In this document: positions 26,758 through 40,410 of the stretch, one piece after another
Layout: each line of letters begins with the position of its first letter
How positions within the stretch are numbered: position 1 is the stretch's first letter
NCBI GenBank assembly: GCA_905182985.1
Contig: CAJJDN010000059.1
Span: 215,870 to 279,869, forward strand
DNA length: 64,000 nt
DNA from: Paramecium sonneborni
Taxonomy: Eukaryota; Ciliophora; Oligohymenophorea; Peniculida; Parameciidae
Direction of reading: 5' to 3'
Translations under genes and position numbers: made by a program
The notes under the pieces: model-generated
What the model saw: the letters and a program-made list of their open reading frames with translations, nothing else
Told to the model about the DNA's origin: nothing
Databases searched by the model: none

Positions 26758-28123
26758 TTTAAAGATTATAAAAAACTTTTATCAATATGTAAATTTCTTT
26801 ATTATTTATATTAGTTATCACTACATAGATATTTTGAATTCTTTTAACAAACAGTAAGAGAAATATTGTTTTGTTTAAAACTAAAAGAATAGAATGGATT
26901 TAAATTAAACATTAATTTAAATTTATGATAATGGTACTATAATAAAATCTAAAAATATAATATATCAATCTCCTAAATATTTATTAAAATCAATTATTTA
27001 TAATTTGTATTCTTCTAAGTCTTCAACATTATTTTCATCATCAATTGGAGACTTACTGGAATTTTCATCTTTGCTTGATTCTTCTTAAGCTATTTAAACC
27101 TTGTATTATTCTCCATTATAAATTTTATTATTCATAGGAATTTCGACAAAATACACTTCTTCATAATCTGGTTTTTCATACTCATCCCGAGATAGTTCAT
27201 TGTTTAAACATTCTTCAAAATCAATAGATGAATCAGTCTTAGCTAAAAAAGAAACACCATCCTCAAATAGTTTTTTTTTAGAAATTTCTACAAATCTTTA
27301 CATCGCTCTAAAGCATGTTTAAGCATACAAATAAGATACTAATGGATTAACATCTTAATCTAAATCAATTCCAAAATCCTCTTCGATTTCTGTTCTTGTT
27401 TCCATTTCTTTAATCATAAGTTTTCTCCCTCCTTCCTCTGTCAGATTGATTTCAAGTTTTTCTAAATATGCCTCTTTAATCACAGCAAATAAGACTAAAT
27501 TATATGGTATGTTTCCTTTTAAATCAGATTTAAGTTGCATATCCATAATTTTGAAGAGTGCATTTCTGATTAAATCAGCTTTAATATTAAATTTAAGTTG
27601 TTCAACCTCTTCTTAAGTATGTTAAGGATTGATATGTTTCCAATCATCTATGTTTTTTTAAGTAGTTTTTAAGATGTCTAAGCCTAATGGTTTTGGTAAT
27701 GTAAGAAGAAGATCAGTTAATTTACTTTGATTAATAATAGTTCCATCAGAGCTAAAACGAGTCCAAACATCTAGCATTTTGTTTTAATATTCATCAAATC
27801 TATTAAGTGGATTATCTTCATGAAAATAATTGACATCATATTAATCTAAAACTATAAGAATAAAAAGATTGAGCATAACAAAATTCTGAATTAAAATAAA
27901 TGCAACCCAAAATAGAGCATTATAATTTGAACCATTATTCATAGTATCATACATGATTCTATTCCAATCTAATCCTGTTTAAGAAAGGAATAATAAAATG
28001 AAAGAGTGATGAAAATCTTAAAAGTTATTTGTATCCGAGATAATCTTCCCTTCCCTTATATCTGAGAATAGGAATACTCCTAAAACAGAGAAAATAGAAT
28101 GGATTAAGAAATATAAGGCAGCA
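26758..28123. repeat. Direct repeat C, copy 1 (contig overlap)
   Basis: A 1366-bp block identical to 28125-29490 and ending at the N at 28124. It contains the last 1159 bases of the channel gene. Confidence 0.95.
26965..28123 (-). CDS. Duplicate 3' fragment of the cation channel gene
   Basis: This is a second copy of the channel's C-terminal 386 codons, including part of pore IV and the tail ending DFNKYLGD. It exists only because repeat C was left unmerged. The intact gene is at 28332-34993. Confidence 0.92.
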
Positions 28124-28124
28124 N
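28124..28124. other. Assembly gap (single N)
   Basis: Single undetermined base between the two copies of repeat C; a contig join. Confidence 0.97.
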
Positions 28125-29490
28125 TTTAAAGATTATAAAAAACTTTTATCAATATGTAAATTTCTTTATTATTTATATTAGTTATCACTACATAGATATT
28201 TTGAATTCTTTTAACAAACAGTAAGAGAAATATTGTTTTGTTTAAAACTAAAAGAATAGAATGGATTTAAATTAAACATTAATTTAAATTTATGATAATG
28301 GTACTATAATAAAATCTAAAAATATAATATATCAATCTCCTAAATATTTATTAAAATCAATTATTTATAATTTGTATTCTTCTAAGTCTTCAACATTATT
28401 TTCATCATCAATTGGAGACTTACTGGAATTTTCATCTTTGCTTGATTCTTCTTAAGCTATTTAAACCTTGTATTATTCTCCATTATAAATTTTATTATTC
28501 ATAGGAATTTCGACAAAATACACTTCTTCATAATCTGGTTTTTCATACTCATCCCGAGATAGTTCATTGTTTAAACATTCTTCAAAATCAATAGATGAAT
28601 CAGTCTTAGCTAAAAAAGAAACACCATCCTCAAATAGTTTTTTTTTAGAAATTTCTACAAATCTTTACATCGCTCTAAAGCATGTTTAAGCATACAAATA
28701 AGATACTAATGGATTAACATCTTAATCTAAATCAATTCCAAAATCCTCTTCGATTTCTGTTCTTGTTTCCATTTCTTTAATCATAAGTTTTCTCCCTCCT
28801 TCCTCTGTCAGATTGATTTCAAGTTTTTCTAAATATGCCTCTTTAATCACAGCAAATAAGACTAAATTATATGGTATGTTTCCTTTTAAATCAGATTTAA
28901 GTTGCATATCCATAATTTTGAAGAGTGCATTTCTGATTAAATCAGCTTTAATATTAAATTTAAGTTGTTCAACCTCTTCTTAAGTATGTTAAGGATTGAT
29001 ATGTTTCCAATCATCTATGTTTTTTTAAGTAGTTTTTAAGATGTCTAAGCCTAATGGTTTTGGTAATGTAAGAAGAAGATCAGTTAATTTACTTTGATTA
29101 ATAATAGTTCCATCAGAGCTAAAACGAGTCCAAACATCTAGCATTTTGTTTTAATATTCATCAAATCTATTAAGTGGATTATCTTCATGAAAATAATTGA
29201 CATCATATTAATCTAAAACTATAAGAATAAAAAGATTGAGCATAACAAAATTCTGAATTAAAATAAATGCAACCCAAAATAGAGCATTATAATTTGAACC
29301 ATTATTCATAGTATCATACATGATTCTATTCCAATCTAATCCTGTTTAAGAAAGGAATAATAAAATGAAAGAGTGATGAAAATCTTAAAAGTTATTTGTA
29401 TCCGAGATAATCTTCCCTTCCCTTATATCTGAGAATAGGAATACTCCTAAAACAGAGAAAATAGAATGGATTAAGAAATATAAGGCAGCA
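28125..29490. repeat. Direct repeat C, copy 2 (contig overlap)
   Basis: Second copy of the 1366-bp block, continuous with the complete channel gene upstream on the minus strand. Confidence 0.95.
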
Positions 29491-32400
29491 GCATTGATGA
29501 TCGCAGGAATAGAAAATACAGCAGTATCAATAAGTTTCTTAAGACCTTTAAATTATTTGACTAATCTTAATAATCTAATCGCTCTTAAAATTCTAAATCC
29601 TTTTCCTATTGATAAACCACTTTCATTTGTGGCAAAATCTATGATGGAAATTAATACAATAATAAAATCGAACTAATTCCAATTTACTTTAAAATATGCT
29701 AAAGGGCCGAAGGTTAAAATCTTAATACCAGCTTCTAAGCAAAAAATGATAGATATGGCAAAATTGATCTCATCAATTATATAAAGATATTCTGGATTAG
29801 CATCTACTAATTATAATTTAATATACCATCCATATACATGCCAGTTACAACGATATTAATGATAATGAAAAATGATATAATCATATCGAATTTCTTTGCT
29901 TTTACAATTTTGAAAAAAAAGGCTTAAATCTTATTTTTAGGCATATAATATAATGTTAGATCAGGTTTAGCTTCAATAATTAATTTTTGAGTATCAATCC
30001 ATTAAATCTAATCTTGAGTAAGAGAAGAATCTCTTGCTTTTTCTTCTGCAATATGAAAATTAACTAAAATAACTCCTATAAATAAATTGTTAAGTAAAAT
30101 TGATCCAATTAGAATAAAAGCTAAAAAGAATAAAAAGAATTCTGGTGAATTATTCTTTACTAAACCATTTTCAGTTCCATCTTTAAAATATAACAATTGA
30201 TCTGGCCAATCTAATAATGTGCTTAAACAAAATAAGGTTAACATGCCTGAAAAGATATTCTCAAAATTACTATCGTATATTCTCCAAATTCCTTTACACT
30301 AAAATAATTAATTTATTATATTACTTCTACTTTAGTTTCATAATGCATTACACCATCTCCCATATCACAATAATAAAGTTTTCCTTTAGCAAAATTTATA
30401 CCAATAATTGCAAACATCATCCAAACAAGAATTATAACAATTGCAACATTAAAAATACCATCTGCTGATTATAATAAGGCTGATACAATAATTTTCATTG
30501 ATCTATTATGAGAAACAAATCTTAATGGTCTCAATGTTCTAAACAATCTCAATATTTTTAAATAACTTAAATCTATAGCTGCCACACTGATATCTACTAT
30601 TGATCCAACTAATATAATAAAATCTAGAGCATTCCATGAATTACGTAAATAACTTAGTTCATCTCCAATAAATCCAAAAGCTATTATTTTTATAAATGCC
30701 TCTGAACCAAATAAAATTACCATTGAAAAATCTAACCAATAAGATATATCTTCATAAGACTCACCTAAAGCATAAGTATCTAAAATAAGTTTAGCACTTG
30801 ATATCAAAATTAAAATTAGAATAAATATATCAAATATTCTGTGTTTTACTGCTCGATAACAAAGCTTTCGAAATGAGCTCTCTTAAGAGAATATCATTAA
30901 AGCATATTCCCCTAAACCTTTCTCTTAAAAATAAATAAATCTTTAAGTTTATACTTTCTAATATTCTTCTAAATCATCTTATATTGATGATTTACTTGAT
31001 TTTCTACTTGCTTAAGGTCTAGAGGATATTGCAGATTCAAAGATTCTATCTTTACCAATTATTATATCATTATCTATCTAATTTTTATCTCTTCTATACT
31101 CTGCTTCAAAATTGTCTAATAATACTGCCATAAATAAATTCAAGAAAACATAATTTCCTATTGCAATCCATATAACTAAATATAAAAATACTACTATGTT
31201 GTTAGCATCAGACAAGAATAAAGAATATAAAACATCACTCCAGTTTGAAATTGTAAATAATTAGAAAACAGTTTCAAATGATGTTAAAAATGAATTAAAA
31301 GTATATCTATAATTTTAATCTAAAATTTATCCTTGAAATAATGAGAATCCTAAAATAGTAAATGTATATAAGAAGAAGAGTAATAGAATAAACATCCATA
31401 ATATTTGTTCAAATGCATTTTCTAATACTTTTAATAAAAATCCCATAAATTTTAATGATCTAATTAATTTAGAGATTCTTAGAACTCTTAAAGCTCTGAA
31501 AATTCTTAAAGATCTTAAAGCACTAAATCCTGTTTTGGATCCATTTTCTTGATTGATAATAACTTCGTATAAACTGATTCCAACAATAAATGCATCAAAA
31601 ATATTAAATTTATCTTAAACATATTTTTTAACTCCAAGACCTATCAATTTCAACCCAAGTTCAATTATAAAAATGATAGTGAATGCGAAATTAAAATTTG
31701 AGAGTAAATCATCATCTGTTACTAATCCATCCAAAGCCAAAACAATAGTATTAAAAGCAACACATAAATTAATTGCACGATTAAAGTATTCACTGGTAAT
31801 TAGACTTGTTAATTTAACTCTAATGACTTTAATAATTCCTGAAATTCCTGGCAACCATATTTCATATATATCTAAACTGTAATTTAATGCTAACATTATT
31901 TTATTCATTAAAGAAATTGTTTAATCATCGACATATTCACTCATCGGTAGCACATCTTCAATTGAAGATTATTAAACTATTTATTACTATGAAGTGGCTT
32001 CTGACTAATAAATAATCAATATTATAAATTACCATCATTTTTAAATAATCCTAATAGTTAATACTTGTGGTTATTGTAATTTGATCATAGTTTAAATATC
32101 TTAATTATTCTTTTAGATCATAAGATATTTCTACCTTGCCATATTATTCTAAATCTACAGCTTATACTTCTTTTCTTACTAATAACTAAGCTTCTTAATA
32201 ATTAAATTTTTAATCATTAAAAATCAATTTTTTATATTATATTTGCTCTTCCTAATCTTGGAATTTAACTTATTTTTAAGAACGTTTTGCAGTTGTGCTT
32301 TTTAGTTAAGTTGTAGATGGTTAAATTTTAGAGGTAGATTTGAAGTTAATAAATTAGCTTTGTTGATTAGAGAATACATATTTAACTTGTTTTTTTATTT

Positions 32401-34993
32401 TTCTATTTATCTCTTCATTGTTCTTGATATTCTATTGTACTTTTTTCATTTATTAAACTTCTAATACATCTAATTCGGAGTTAGAATGATAAGGTAAATA
32501 AGGAACTTCTTTATAAAATTTAGTTTTGAATAATTTGATTTTTAATTGTTGATATCTTTCATCATTTGCTGAATTAAAAGTTTTACTTAAGTAAGTAGAT
32601 TTTTTCAAAGTTTTTCTAGTAAATCTTGGTTTTTTTCTTCGAACAATATTTATTTTGGACGATGAATTATAAGTAGAATCAAATCTAGGTTTTTTAATCA
32701 AATTGAATTCCATGATTCCTAGATCCACTAATTCTTAATCAACTTATTCACTGGGGATAGAATTAATAATAGAATTTTCACTTTTGTCTAAAATGGATAC
32801 ATCATTTTTAAGTTTTTCGATTTGATGATTTTTAATATTAAAAGATCTCTATTTTACATCTTAAAGCATTTAAATTTATTAAGAAGTTCTAGGGGCATAA
32901 GTGCCATGTTATGCAGGAAGTCTATTAAAAGTAGGATTTTATTAGTTAAGTTGATTATTTGGAGTTAGAAGTCCATTACTTTAATTTTCAATAGTGAGAA
33001 TATTGTTTTGATGTTAAGATAAAAAATCTAATAATTATTCATCAGTATCTTTAGGTGTAGTAATAGTTTTTTTTGATTAATGTTGTCCAATGATTTTAAG
33101 ATCATTTACAAGAATTTAATCTGAATCAGTAATTGAAGGTCTAACTCTATGAACAATTTTTCTACTGAATTGAGATTTGGGAGATCCTTAATTAACTTCA
33201 TGAATGTTTTTTTAATTTTTAGGAGTAGTATTACGAGATCTATTGTTGGGAGATTTATGATTATTATTTAAAATAGATTTACTAGATAATTATTTATCCT
33301 TCAATAGAGATCGATTAGATTAATTAAAAAAAATATTGTTCAATTTATTATCTTATGATATATTATATGAGAAACTAATATTTTAGTCAATAGGACTTTG
33401 AAGAAAGGAATATCCAGGTTATTCATTAATAACATTAAGATTATTTCTTGTTTAATTAGATGGAGTAACACCTCCAATAATTGGTTATAGTTTTTTTCCC
33501 ATTCCATAGATTCCCATAAATTTTTTATCTTATTTCATAAAAGGAGTACTAAAATTATTTGCAAATTTAATAGGATTAATTTTAAAGTTAGTATTTTAAG
33601 TTTAGCTAGGATATTTAGTAGTTCTATGTTTAATTCTAGATTAAAATCTTTAAGTTCTTTCTCTAAATGTAAATTAAGCATCACTTTTCCTTCTCATAGC
33701 TGCTTATATTTGTAATTTAGAAGGTTCATAGATTCCCATTAATCTTAATTCCCAATAATCATAACTTTCTTCTATTAATGGAAGTATGATTATTTTCTAA
33801 TTATTTGAAAAATTAAGTTTTATAATGGCTAATGTCAAATTGACTAAAAAGAATCCTCCTACCATAACAACCATAAAAAAATAAATGTATACAGCTTCAT
33901 TATAAGCTGCGACTGTAAAATCTAAAATCTATGACCAACTTTCTAGAAGTGTACATATAAAAACCTATATCAATGACCATCCAAATGTATCAAAATTTAT
34001 TAAATCTTTAAAAGGATTAGCTATCTATTTAATACAATCGAATTCTCCTTAACATTCTGAACATATTTCATCATTTTATGGAATCCCATTCTCTAAATTT
34101 ACACATCTTTTCTTTAGACCTCCACCAAATAATAAAAGTGCTACTATTGCAAATATTGAATATGAAAACACTAATACTATTAATGCATCTTTTAATTAAT
34201 ATACTGATTAAAATAAAGATGTTAATATCACTTTTAATGATGGAATACTTCTACCTGCATCTAAAGATCTCAATATTCTTATTGTACGCAATGCATTAAA
34301 GTTGAATTTTATATTTACAAAGTAAGGCATGTATTAAAATACCAATATGATAAAATCTACAACATTCCAAAAATCTCTAAAATATGAATCTCTCTTCAAA
34401 TATAAACCCTATCGATATCTCATTATAATACCAATGCTAACATTTTAAATATTGCTTCAACAGAATAACAAATTACAAATATCATTTCATATTAATCTTA
34501 CTCTAATGCTAAACATAATGAATTCAATATTATGACTATCATCAGTATCAATTGAAATGCTTTTAGATTTATTAAATATTTCATTAGATATCTTATCCAT
34601 TAAAATCCTATCATTAATGCTCTTCTCATCTTTAAAAATGGATACCTATTTTTTATTCACTTTCTTAATACTCATCAACATAAAAATAAGCTAACTGTAG
34701 TTCATTCATAGGTCTTAGTTTTATTTAACTACTTGGTCCAGGCATATTTTGTGTATACTCTATATAAAATTCATTATCCAATTCTATCAAATATTCATAT
34801 GTTATTTGAGATTCTGTATTCTATTATATTGCTATCTCATAATTTGTATCATCAAATATCAATTGCTACATTCTTCTCAAACATTCTTTTCTTTCTTTCC
34901 TTTTTTTCTCCTCTTGAATCTTAATCAAACCAAACTACTTACTTCATATTCATCTTCATCCTCATATTATTCTAAAATTATGCCATTTTTCAT
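28332..34993 (-). CDS. Four-domain voltage-gated cation channel, alpha-1 type
   Basis: A 2169-residue channel. Removing six introns (23, 26, 23, 28, 32 and 20 nt) gives exactly 2170 codons. Four homologous domains each have six helices. Voltage-sensing S4 helices are visible as RTIRILRSLDAGRS (I), RALRVLRISKLIRSLK (II), LRLFRTLRPLRFVSHNRS (III) and RILRAIRLLRLVKQFK (IV). Pore loops read TLLESW, TISNW, TLLDWPD and TGLDWN in domains I to IV. The I-II linker of roughly 400 residues is polar and basic. The S5-S6 order and the C-terminal tail match calcium and sodium channel alpha subunits. Paramecium uses such ciliary calcium channels for swimming reversal; assigning that role here is inference. 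The start is the ATG opening MKNGIILEQYEDEDEYE. Confidence 0.95.
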
Positions 34994-35290
34994 AACTTTT
35001 TTTTACTTATAATTATATAAAATTTTTGTTCATAAATATTTTTACTAATAGTTAACCATCCTTTATATGACAAAACATCATCAAACTTACTTTAATTTTA
35101 ATTTCTTTCACCTTATTACAATTATTTATTCTTACTATTACTTATTAAACTACTTCTTTAGTTCAACAATTTACTTCCTCTATCTAGCTTCTTGTAATTT
35201 ACCTCAAATTATACTCTTTTCAATTCTATTTTTAATTCAAGAAAATTGATCTTTTATTTAATAATATAATTCTTAGTATATCTTATAAAA
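34994..35290 (-). other. Open stretch between two minus-strand genes
   Basis: A TGA-free minus frame (for example ELKIELKRVQFEVNYKKLD) runs from about 35270 to a TGA at 34994-34996, where it overlaps the channel's ATG by one base. It may be a 3' extension of the coiled-coil gene reached by splicing, or chance. A 33-nt intron (GTTTTAGG...TATAAG) would move that gene's stop to 35237. Confidence 0.3.
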
Positions 35291-38200
35291 TCATTTTCCA
35301 AAATTTCCTAAAACAGATCTTAACTTATCCAATTAACTCTTTGTCTCAGCCTATTAAGTCTATAATTTCTAATGTTATTATAACAACTGTGAATATTACT
35401 ATTTGAACTTTTCATTTTCTTTTTATTTCTCTTATAATGTAGTCTTGGCTTATTGCAACTATTGTAATACTATATTTTTTTCATTTTAATATTGATTCAC
35501 CTTATTTAAATTCTCTTTAATTAACTTTATTCAATACCTTTTAGCTTATCATTTTCAGAGGCCTTTTCTCTGAGAACATTTTATAATTTTTACATATCTG
35601 CCTATATCTATTATACTCTTTTCTCAGATTCTTAAACCTTATTCTACATAATCGCTAATTATGCTTTATAACTCTCTACAGATTGAGTTGATTTTCTATA
35701 TTCTTGGTATTCCTAAGAAATTAAAGAAGTGAATTACTCTTGATGTTTACTAAAGCATTTATGATGCCTTTTGCAATTAAGATTTTAATTCTTCTATATC
35801 CTTAGATTTTTATTCTAATAGACTTTTAAGCTTTTAATTATCATCTAATAATTATCGCATTTGTTATTCTTTATTATCAATATTTAAAGCAATAGATTTT
35901 ATTTAATCTTATTTTAATTAATTAGTTTATTTCAATTTGTTGTGTTCTTAACTGAAATCATTCATTTAATTTTAATATTATTATAATTATTATTGTAATT
36001 ATTAAATTTTTAATTGTTATTCTCTTACAACCTTATCATTTTATAAATTATTTATATTCCCTCCAGTACTCATTCCTAATTTCTTTTTTAGCATTTCATT
36101 TTCTTAGATCGATTATTCTAATGAATATTTCAGCCTTCTTAATTCATTTTCGATAACATCTTTTTCTTACTACATTCTTTAAAATCTAGGTTACATTTCT
36201 TATAATTCTTAATGTTTAGCATCATGTATTCTTTTTAATTTAACTAATTCAGCTTATAAATCATCTATAGCTTTTCCTGATTTAGGATCTTAATTTTTAA
36301 GTAACTAATTGTATCTTAATCTCCAATCTTCTGCTTCTTTTGTTTTATAATCATGGGTAAGTTTTAGTTTACGTATTTAGTCTTCCATATCTGAAACTCC
36401 ATTACTTCCTTAGTTTTAATTTTATAATTAATTTTAGTATTATTATAGTTTTAAACATTTATTTTTCCATTCCTCTAATTCAGCAGTTCTCATCTCTAAA
36501 ATTCGTTTCATCTTTATAACATCCAAATTTTAGCTTTGTAAATTTTCACTTATAACTAATTAACCATTTATTCCTTATTTAGCTTTTAATTCTTCAACTT
36601 CCAATGATTTCATTTCATATAATTAACTCAATCTCTTGTATTCTTATTCAAGAATATTTTAACTAAAAGGTCTATTATAATTTTGATTTTCTTTATTTCT
36701 TACTTACATTTATAATGTTGCCATCTTATCTTTCCATTCTTGTGCTTCATATGCTTTTTATTCCAATACATCTCTCAACTTTTTCAAATCATCGACATTA
36801 AGATTATTTTAGTTATTTTAAATTTAGTTAAATTTCAATTTAATCATTTCTAATTCTTTTTCCTTTTACTCTAATAATTCTACAAATTCATAATCTTTCT
36901 ACTACTTTAATTCTTTAATTTCATTCTTCAATTATTAATTTTCTTCAATAATTTTTTCAAAATCCACCTAATCAAATATTTTCTTTTTATTAGGACTTGA
37001 AATACTTGAATTTCTTAAAGATTACTATTCCGGTTACTATAATAGATTATTCTAAGAAATAGATAGTTATTATTTTTAATTATTAATAAGAGTTTGAATT
37101 TAACCTTCTAAATCTAAAATTTTTTTTTCATACTACAACTATTAGCTCACAGGAAGATTTTAATTCATTTATTCAATTATTTAATCTTTAGCTTTAAGAT
37201 CAGCATATAATCTTCGAGCCAATTGTTCTAAAACACTTTTATGTAAATCAGGTTATTTAGCTAACATCTCAAGAACAGTTTCTTTAGGGGCAATTTACTT
37301 AGTTTTGATATAACTTTTATCTATTTCCAATTATTCAATCTATAAATACTATTTATCTATTTCAGCCTTTAATTATTTATTTTCATCTATTAATAAATTA
37401 ATTCCTTATTTAAGTTCCTATATCTATTAATCCTTATCACTATCACTTATATCAAAATATTAATATTGTTATAATTATTATTATCCTTATGGCTATCTCT
37501 CTAATTAAACAATTCTTCTTCTAGCCTCTTCTAATTCAATATATAATTTCTCTCTTTCTGCAAATAATATTTTCAATCTCTATTCATCACCATAATTATT
37601 TTAATTTCTTCTAGGTCTACTCTTTAACTCATCATTTTCTTATTATAATTAAATTACAATCCCATGTAATCTCTTTAATTCATTTTCTACATACAATCTT
37701 TCATTATTCCCAAAAAAATTACTTTCCAAAGCTAAACATTTATTTCTCCAATTTTCAATTTCTATTTCTAATCTCTTTTATCTCTCTTCATTTGGTCTAA
37801 ATATATTCTCCTTAAAATTAATAAAATCTTATTCTAAATCTCTATTTCTTATTTTTAATTATTCCATTTCTCTTCTTTTTTCATTCAATTATTATTCCAT
37901 ATTATACATATTAGATTCTTAATCTTATATTTTCCTTTCTAATTATTCTTTATCTCTTAATAATCTATCAAAAGCTTATAATTTCAATTAAATTCCTCTA
38001 TTTTCTTATTCCAATCTCTCATTTTCTTCATTTGTTCTTATAAGTCTATTTTATAAATCTTCAGTTTTTCTCTCTATTTCATTAAGATGTTTGGAATCAT
38101 TCTCTAGCTTTGTATATTTATCTTTCCATAAAATCAATTCTCTTTCCTATTCTAATTTCTATTATTTACATCTTTCCAATTCATTTTTTAATTATACATC

Positions 38201-39036
38201 ATATTTCAATCCTCCAACCTATATTAACATACTTTCAATATCAGTTGATAATCCTCTTACTTTATCTTCATATGATCTTAATTACGCTGATAAATTATCT
38301 CTTTCTTATAATCCCTTCTATTATTCAAGCAATTATGACCTTAAATTCTCTAGTTCTTAATCTCTCTAAATCAATTATTAATTCAATCTTTATATTTCTT
38401 TACCCATAACTAATATTTTATTTGCTTCCTAACCTTATGGAAGATTTTATATAAAATCTATTGCCTATAATCTCACCTTCAATTAATCAAAATCTTTTGT
38501 TTTTGCATCAAATTGCTATTATAAAATATCTAAATTTCCTTATATAAGCATCTTATCATTATTTAAACGATTTATTTCTTATTGTAATTGAATTTATTAT
38601 TATTATTAAGGTTAATATTGTATCTGCTAATTAAATTACTACAATTAATTTTATAGTTCTTGTGTCTACTATTTCAAACTTTAATTCTCTGACATCAAAA
38701 CTTATAAATTTCTTCTTAAATCCTCTGATTATCTACCATCTGATCCTCTTATAGATTAAGTCATTTACATCATTTATCTCAAACTAATTTTAATTCATTA
38801 TATCAATACCCTTCTATTTCTTTATTTTTGTTTTCTATTTCCTTTTATGCTTAAAAATATTTAGATTTGTATTCTTCCACTTATTATTTATGTAGATTTA
38901 ATTCACTTATTAGATTTATCTTTTCCTAATCCTCTTATTACATAAATTTATTTAATTAAAATTTCAAATGATAAATAAGCAATAACTTCCAACGTCTCTT
39001 TTTTCTTTATATACTCTAAATTTATTCATTAGTCAT
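35291..39036 (-). CDS. Long coiled-coil protein
   Basis: About 1223 residues after removal of three introns (38784-38809, 35713-35737, 35515-35537; 26, 25 and 23 nt), giving exactly 1224 codons. Apart from the first 60 residues it is nearly all heptad-rich coiled coil with Leu, Gln, Glu, Lys and Arg (for example ELENLRSQLLEQQKGLQERD and EKLYIELEEARRRIVQL). No head or motor domain is visible. The composition matches ciliate cortical, basal-body or rootlet filament proteins; a specific role cannot be assigned. The start is the ATG opening MTNEQIQSIQRKKRRW; a TGA lies just upstream in frame. The stop after GNFGK is the simplest model; splicing could extend the end by a few residues. Confidence 0.8.
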
Positions 39037-39585
39037 TCATTTCTTTTTAATTGTCAATATTCATTATTGGATTTAAATATTTTATTTTTTATGTTTTTCT
39101 TTTTATCATTTTAATTTCTTCGGAAATTAAATCAAAAACTAGTTGAATTTTTATGAAAGTTTAACTTTGAATACTCATACTATATTATAGACATTTTATG
39201 CTTATAACATAAAAGCTAAACTCATTAAATATTCCAAAACCCTAATTTATTTAAAGAAAATCAGATAGAATTATTTTAATGTCATTACCATTATTTATCT
39301 GTTTATTAATACTCAAAATTTTAGGATTATAGAAATTTTTAATAAATCGATTGAATAAACACAAATTTATTTTTTATAAAACTATGTTGATAACTACTTT
39401 CAAGTAAAATACATTTGAAATGTAACAATTTCAGTTTTTCTATCAAAATTTGTTAAACAATAGTCTATTATTATATTCTTAAGAAATTAGAATCCTTCAA
39501 CTAAAATCATGATATTTAACTATTTTATTAGTCTATATTTTAAAAAAAAAGAACTTTTGGATTTATTGAATTTCTTTAATTAATT
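39037..39585. promoter_or_regulatory. Divergent intergenic region, nothing specific seen
   Basis: About 550 AT-rich bases between the starts of the coiled-coil gene (minus) and the CID gene (plus). It should hold both promoters. No motif or RNA gene is recognised. Confidence 0.4.
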
Positions 39586-40410
39586 ATGATAATCAAAAAA
39601 ATTGAAAAACTATTATGTTCCATTAACGAAAACTATTCTACAATTAAGAGTAAAAAAAATATATTTATGCAGGCACTGCTTAATTTTGCTTTGAAAATCC
39701 AAATGAGGCAAATTTTATAGTATTTCTTATTGAAAATGAAATGTAATAAGTTTAAGCAGATAAAAAATTACAATATCTTTTTTTGATTGATGAAATTTTT
39801 TTGTTGGAACTTAAATACAAAAGAGCTACTATTGATTTTATAAAAGCTTTTGGGATAAAATTGAAAAAAATGATTTAGGCTTTCCAAGTATTATCTAGTA
39901 CATAATAATTTGACAAAGTCTTCAATTTAATCAATAAGTGGGAGAAAGAAATGATTTTTCATCCTAGTTTCACTATCAAACTCAGATGCATTCTGTTACC
40001 GAATTACTAAGTATTACAGAAGCAGTAATAATAATAATATTAAGAAGAAATATAAAAATAAACATAATATGAAAAAAATATGAAAATAATATAGGTTTAA
40101 ATTATTCGAATATTACTAGTCTAATTCGCATTCTAATTAATGCTATAATCTCCTGAAATAAATGTAATAAATTGAAAAAAGAACTTTAGAATTTTAAAAT
40201 AATAACAATAATCTTAATAAAATGAAAAAAATAAATTCAATGATAGAAGAAGGAGAAGAATGCAGAAAATTAGTTATAAATGTAGATTAATGCATATAAT
40301 TTAGAGTATATGCCAAATTTAGTAACATTATTTAAGTATTTCTAATTAAGGGGAAGCATTATAAAAAGACCTATTCTCAAAAAATAAGCTAGAATTTTAT
40401 AAGAGAATGA
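39586..40410 (+). CDS. CID (RNA polymerase II CTD-interacting) domain protein
   Basis: A 258-residue protein after removal of two introns (a 23-nt GTAAAAAA...TATGCAG and a 25-nt GTTTAAAT...TACTAG), giving exactly 259 codons. Residues 1-130 look like a CID, the helical domain of Pcf11, Nrd1, SCAF and RPRD proteins that binds the phosphorylated polymerase tail. The pattern is ENPNEANFIVFLIENEM, then LQYLFLIDEIFLLEL, where family members have a YLIDSIVKN helix, and a late NLINKWEKEMIF in the position of the conserved LxxTWxxxxVF. A Gln-rich coiled-coil half with KMKKINSMIEEGEECRKL follows. The likely role is transcription termination or 3'-end processing in the nucleus. No RNA-recognition motif is seen. 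Confidence 0.7.
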
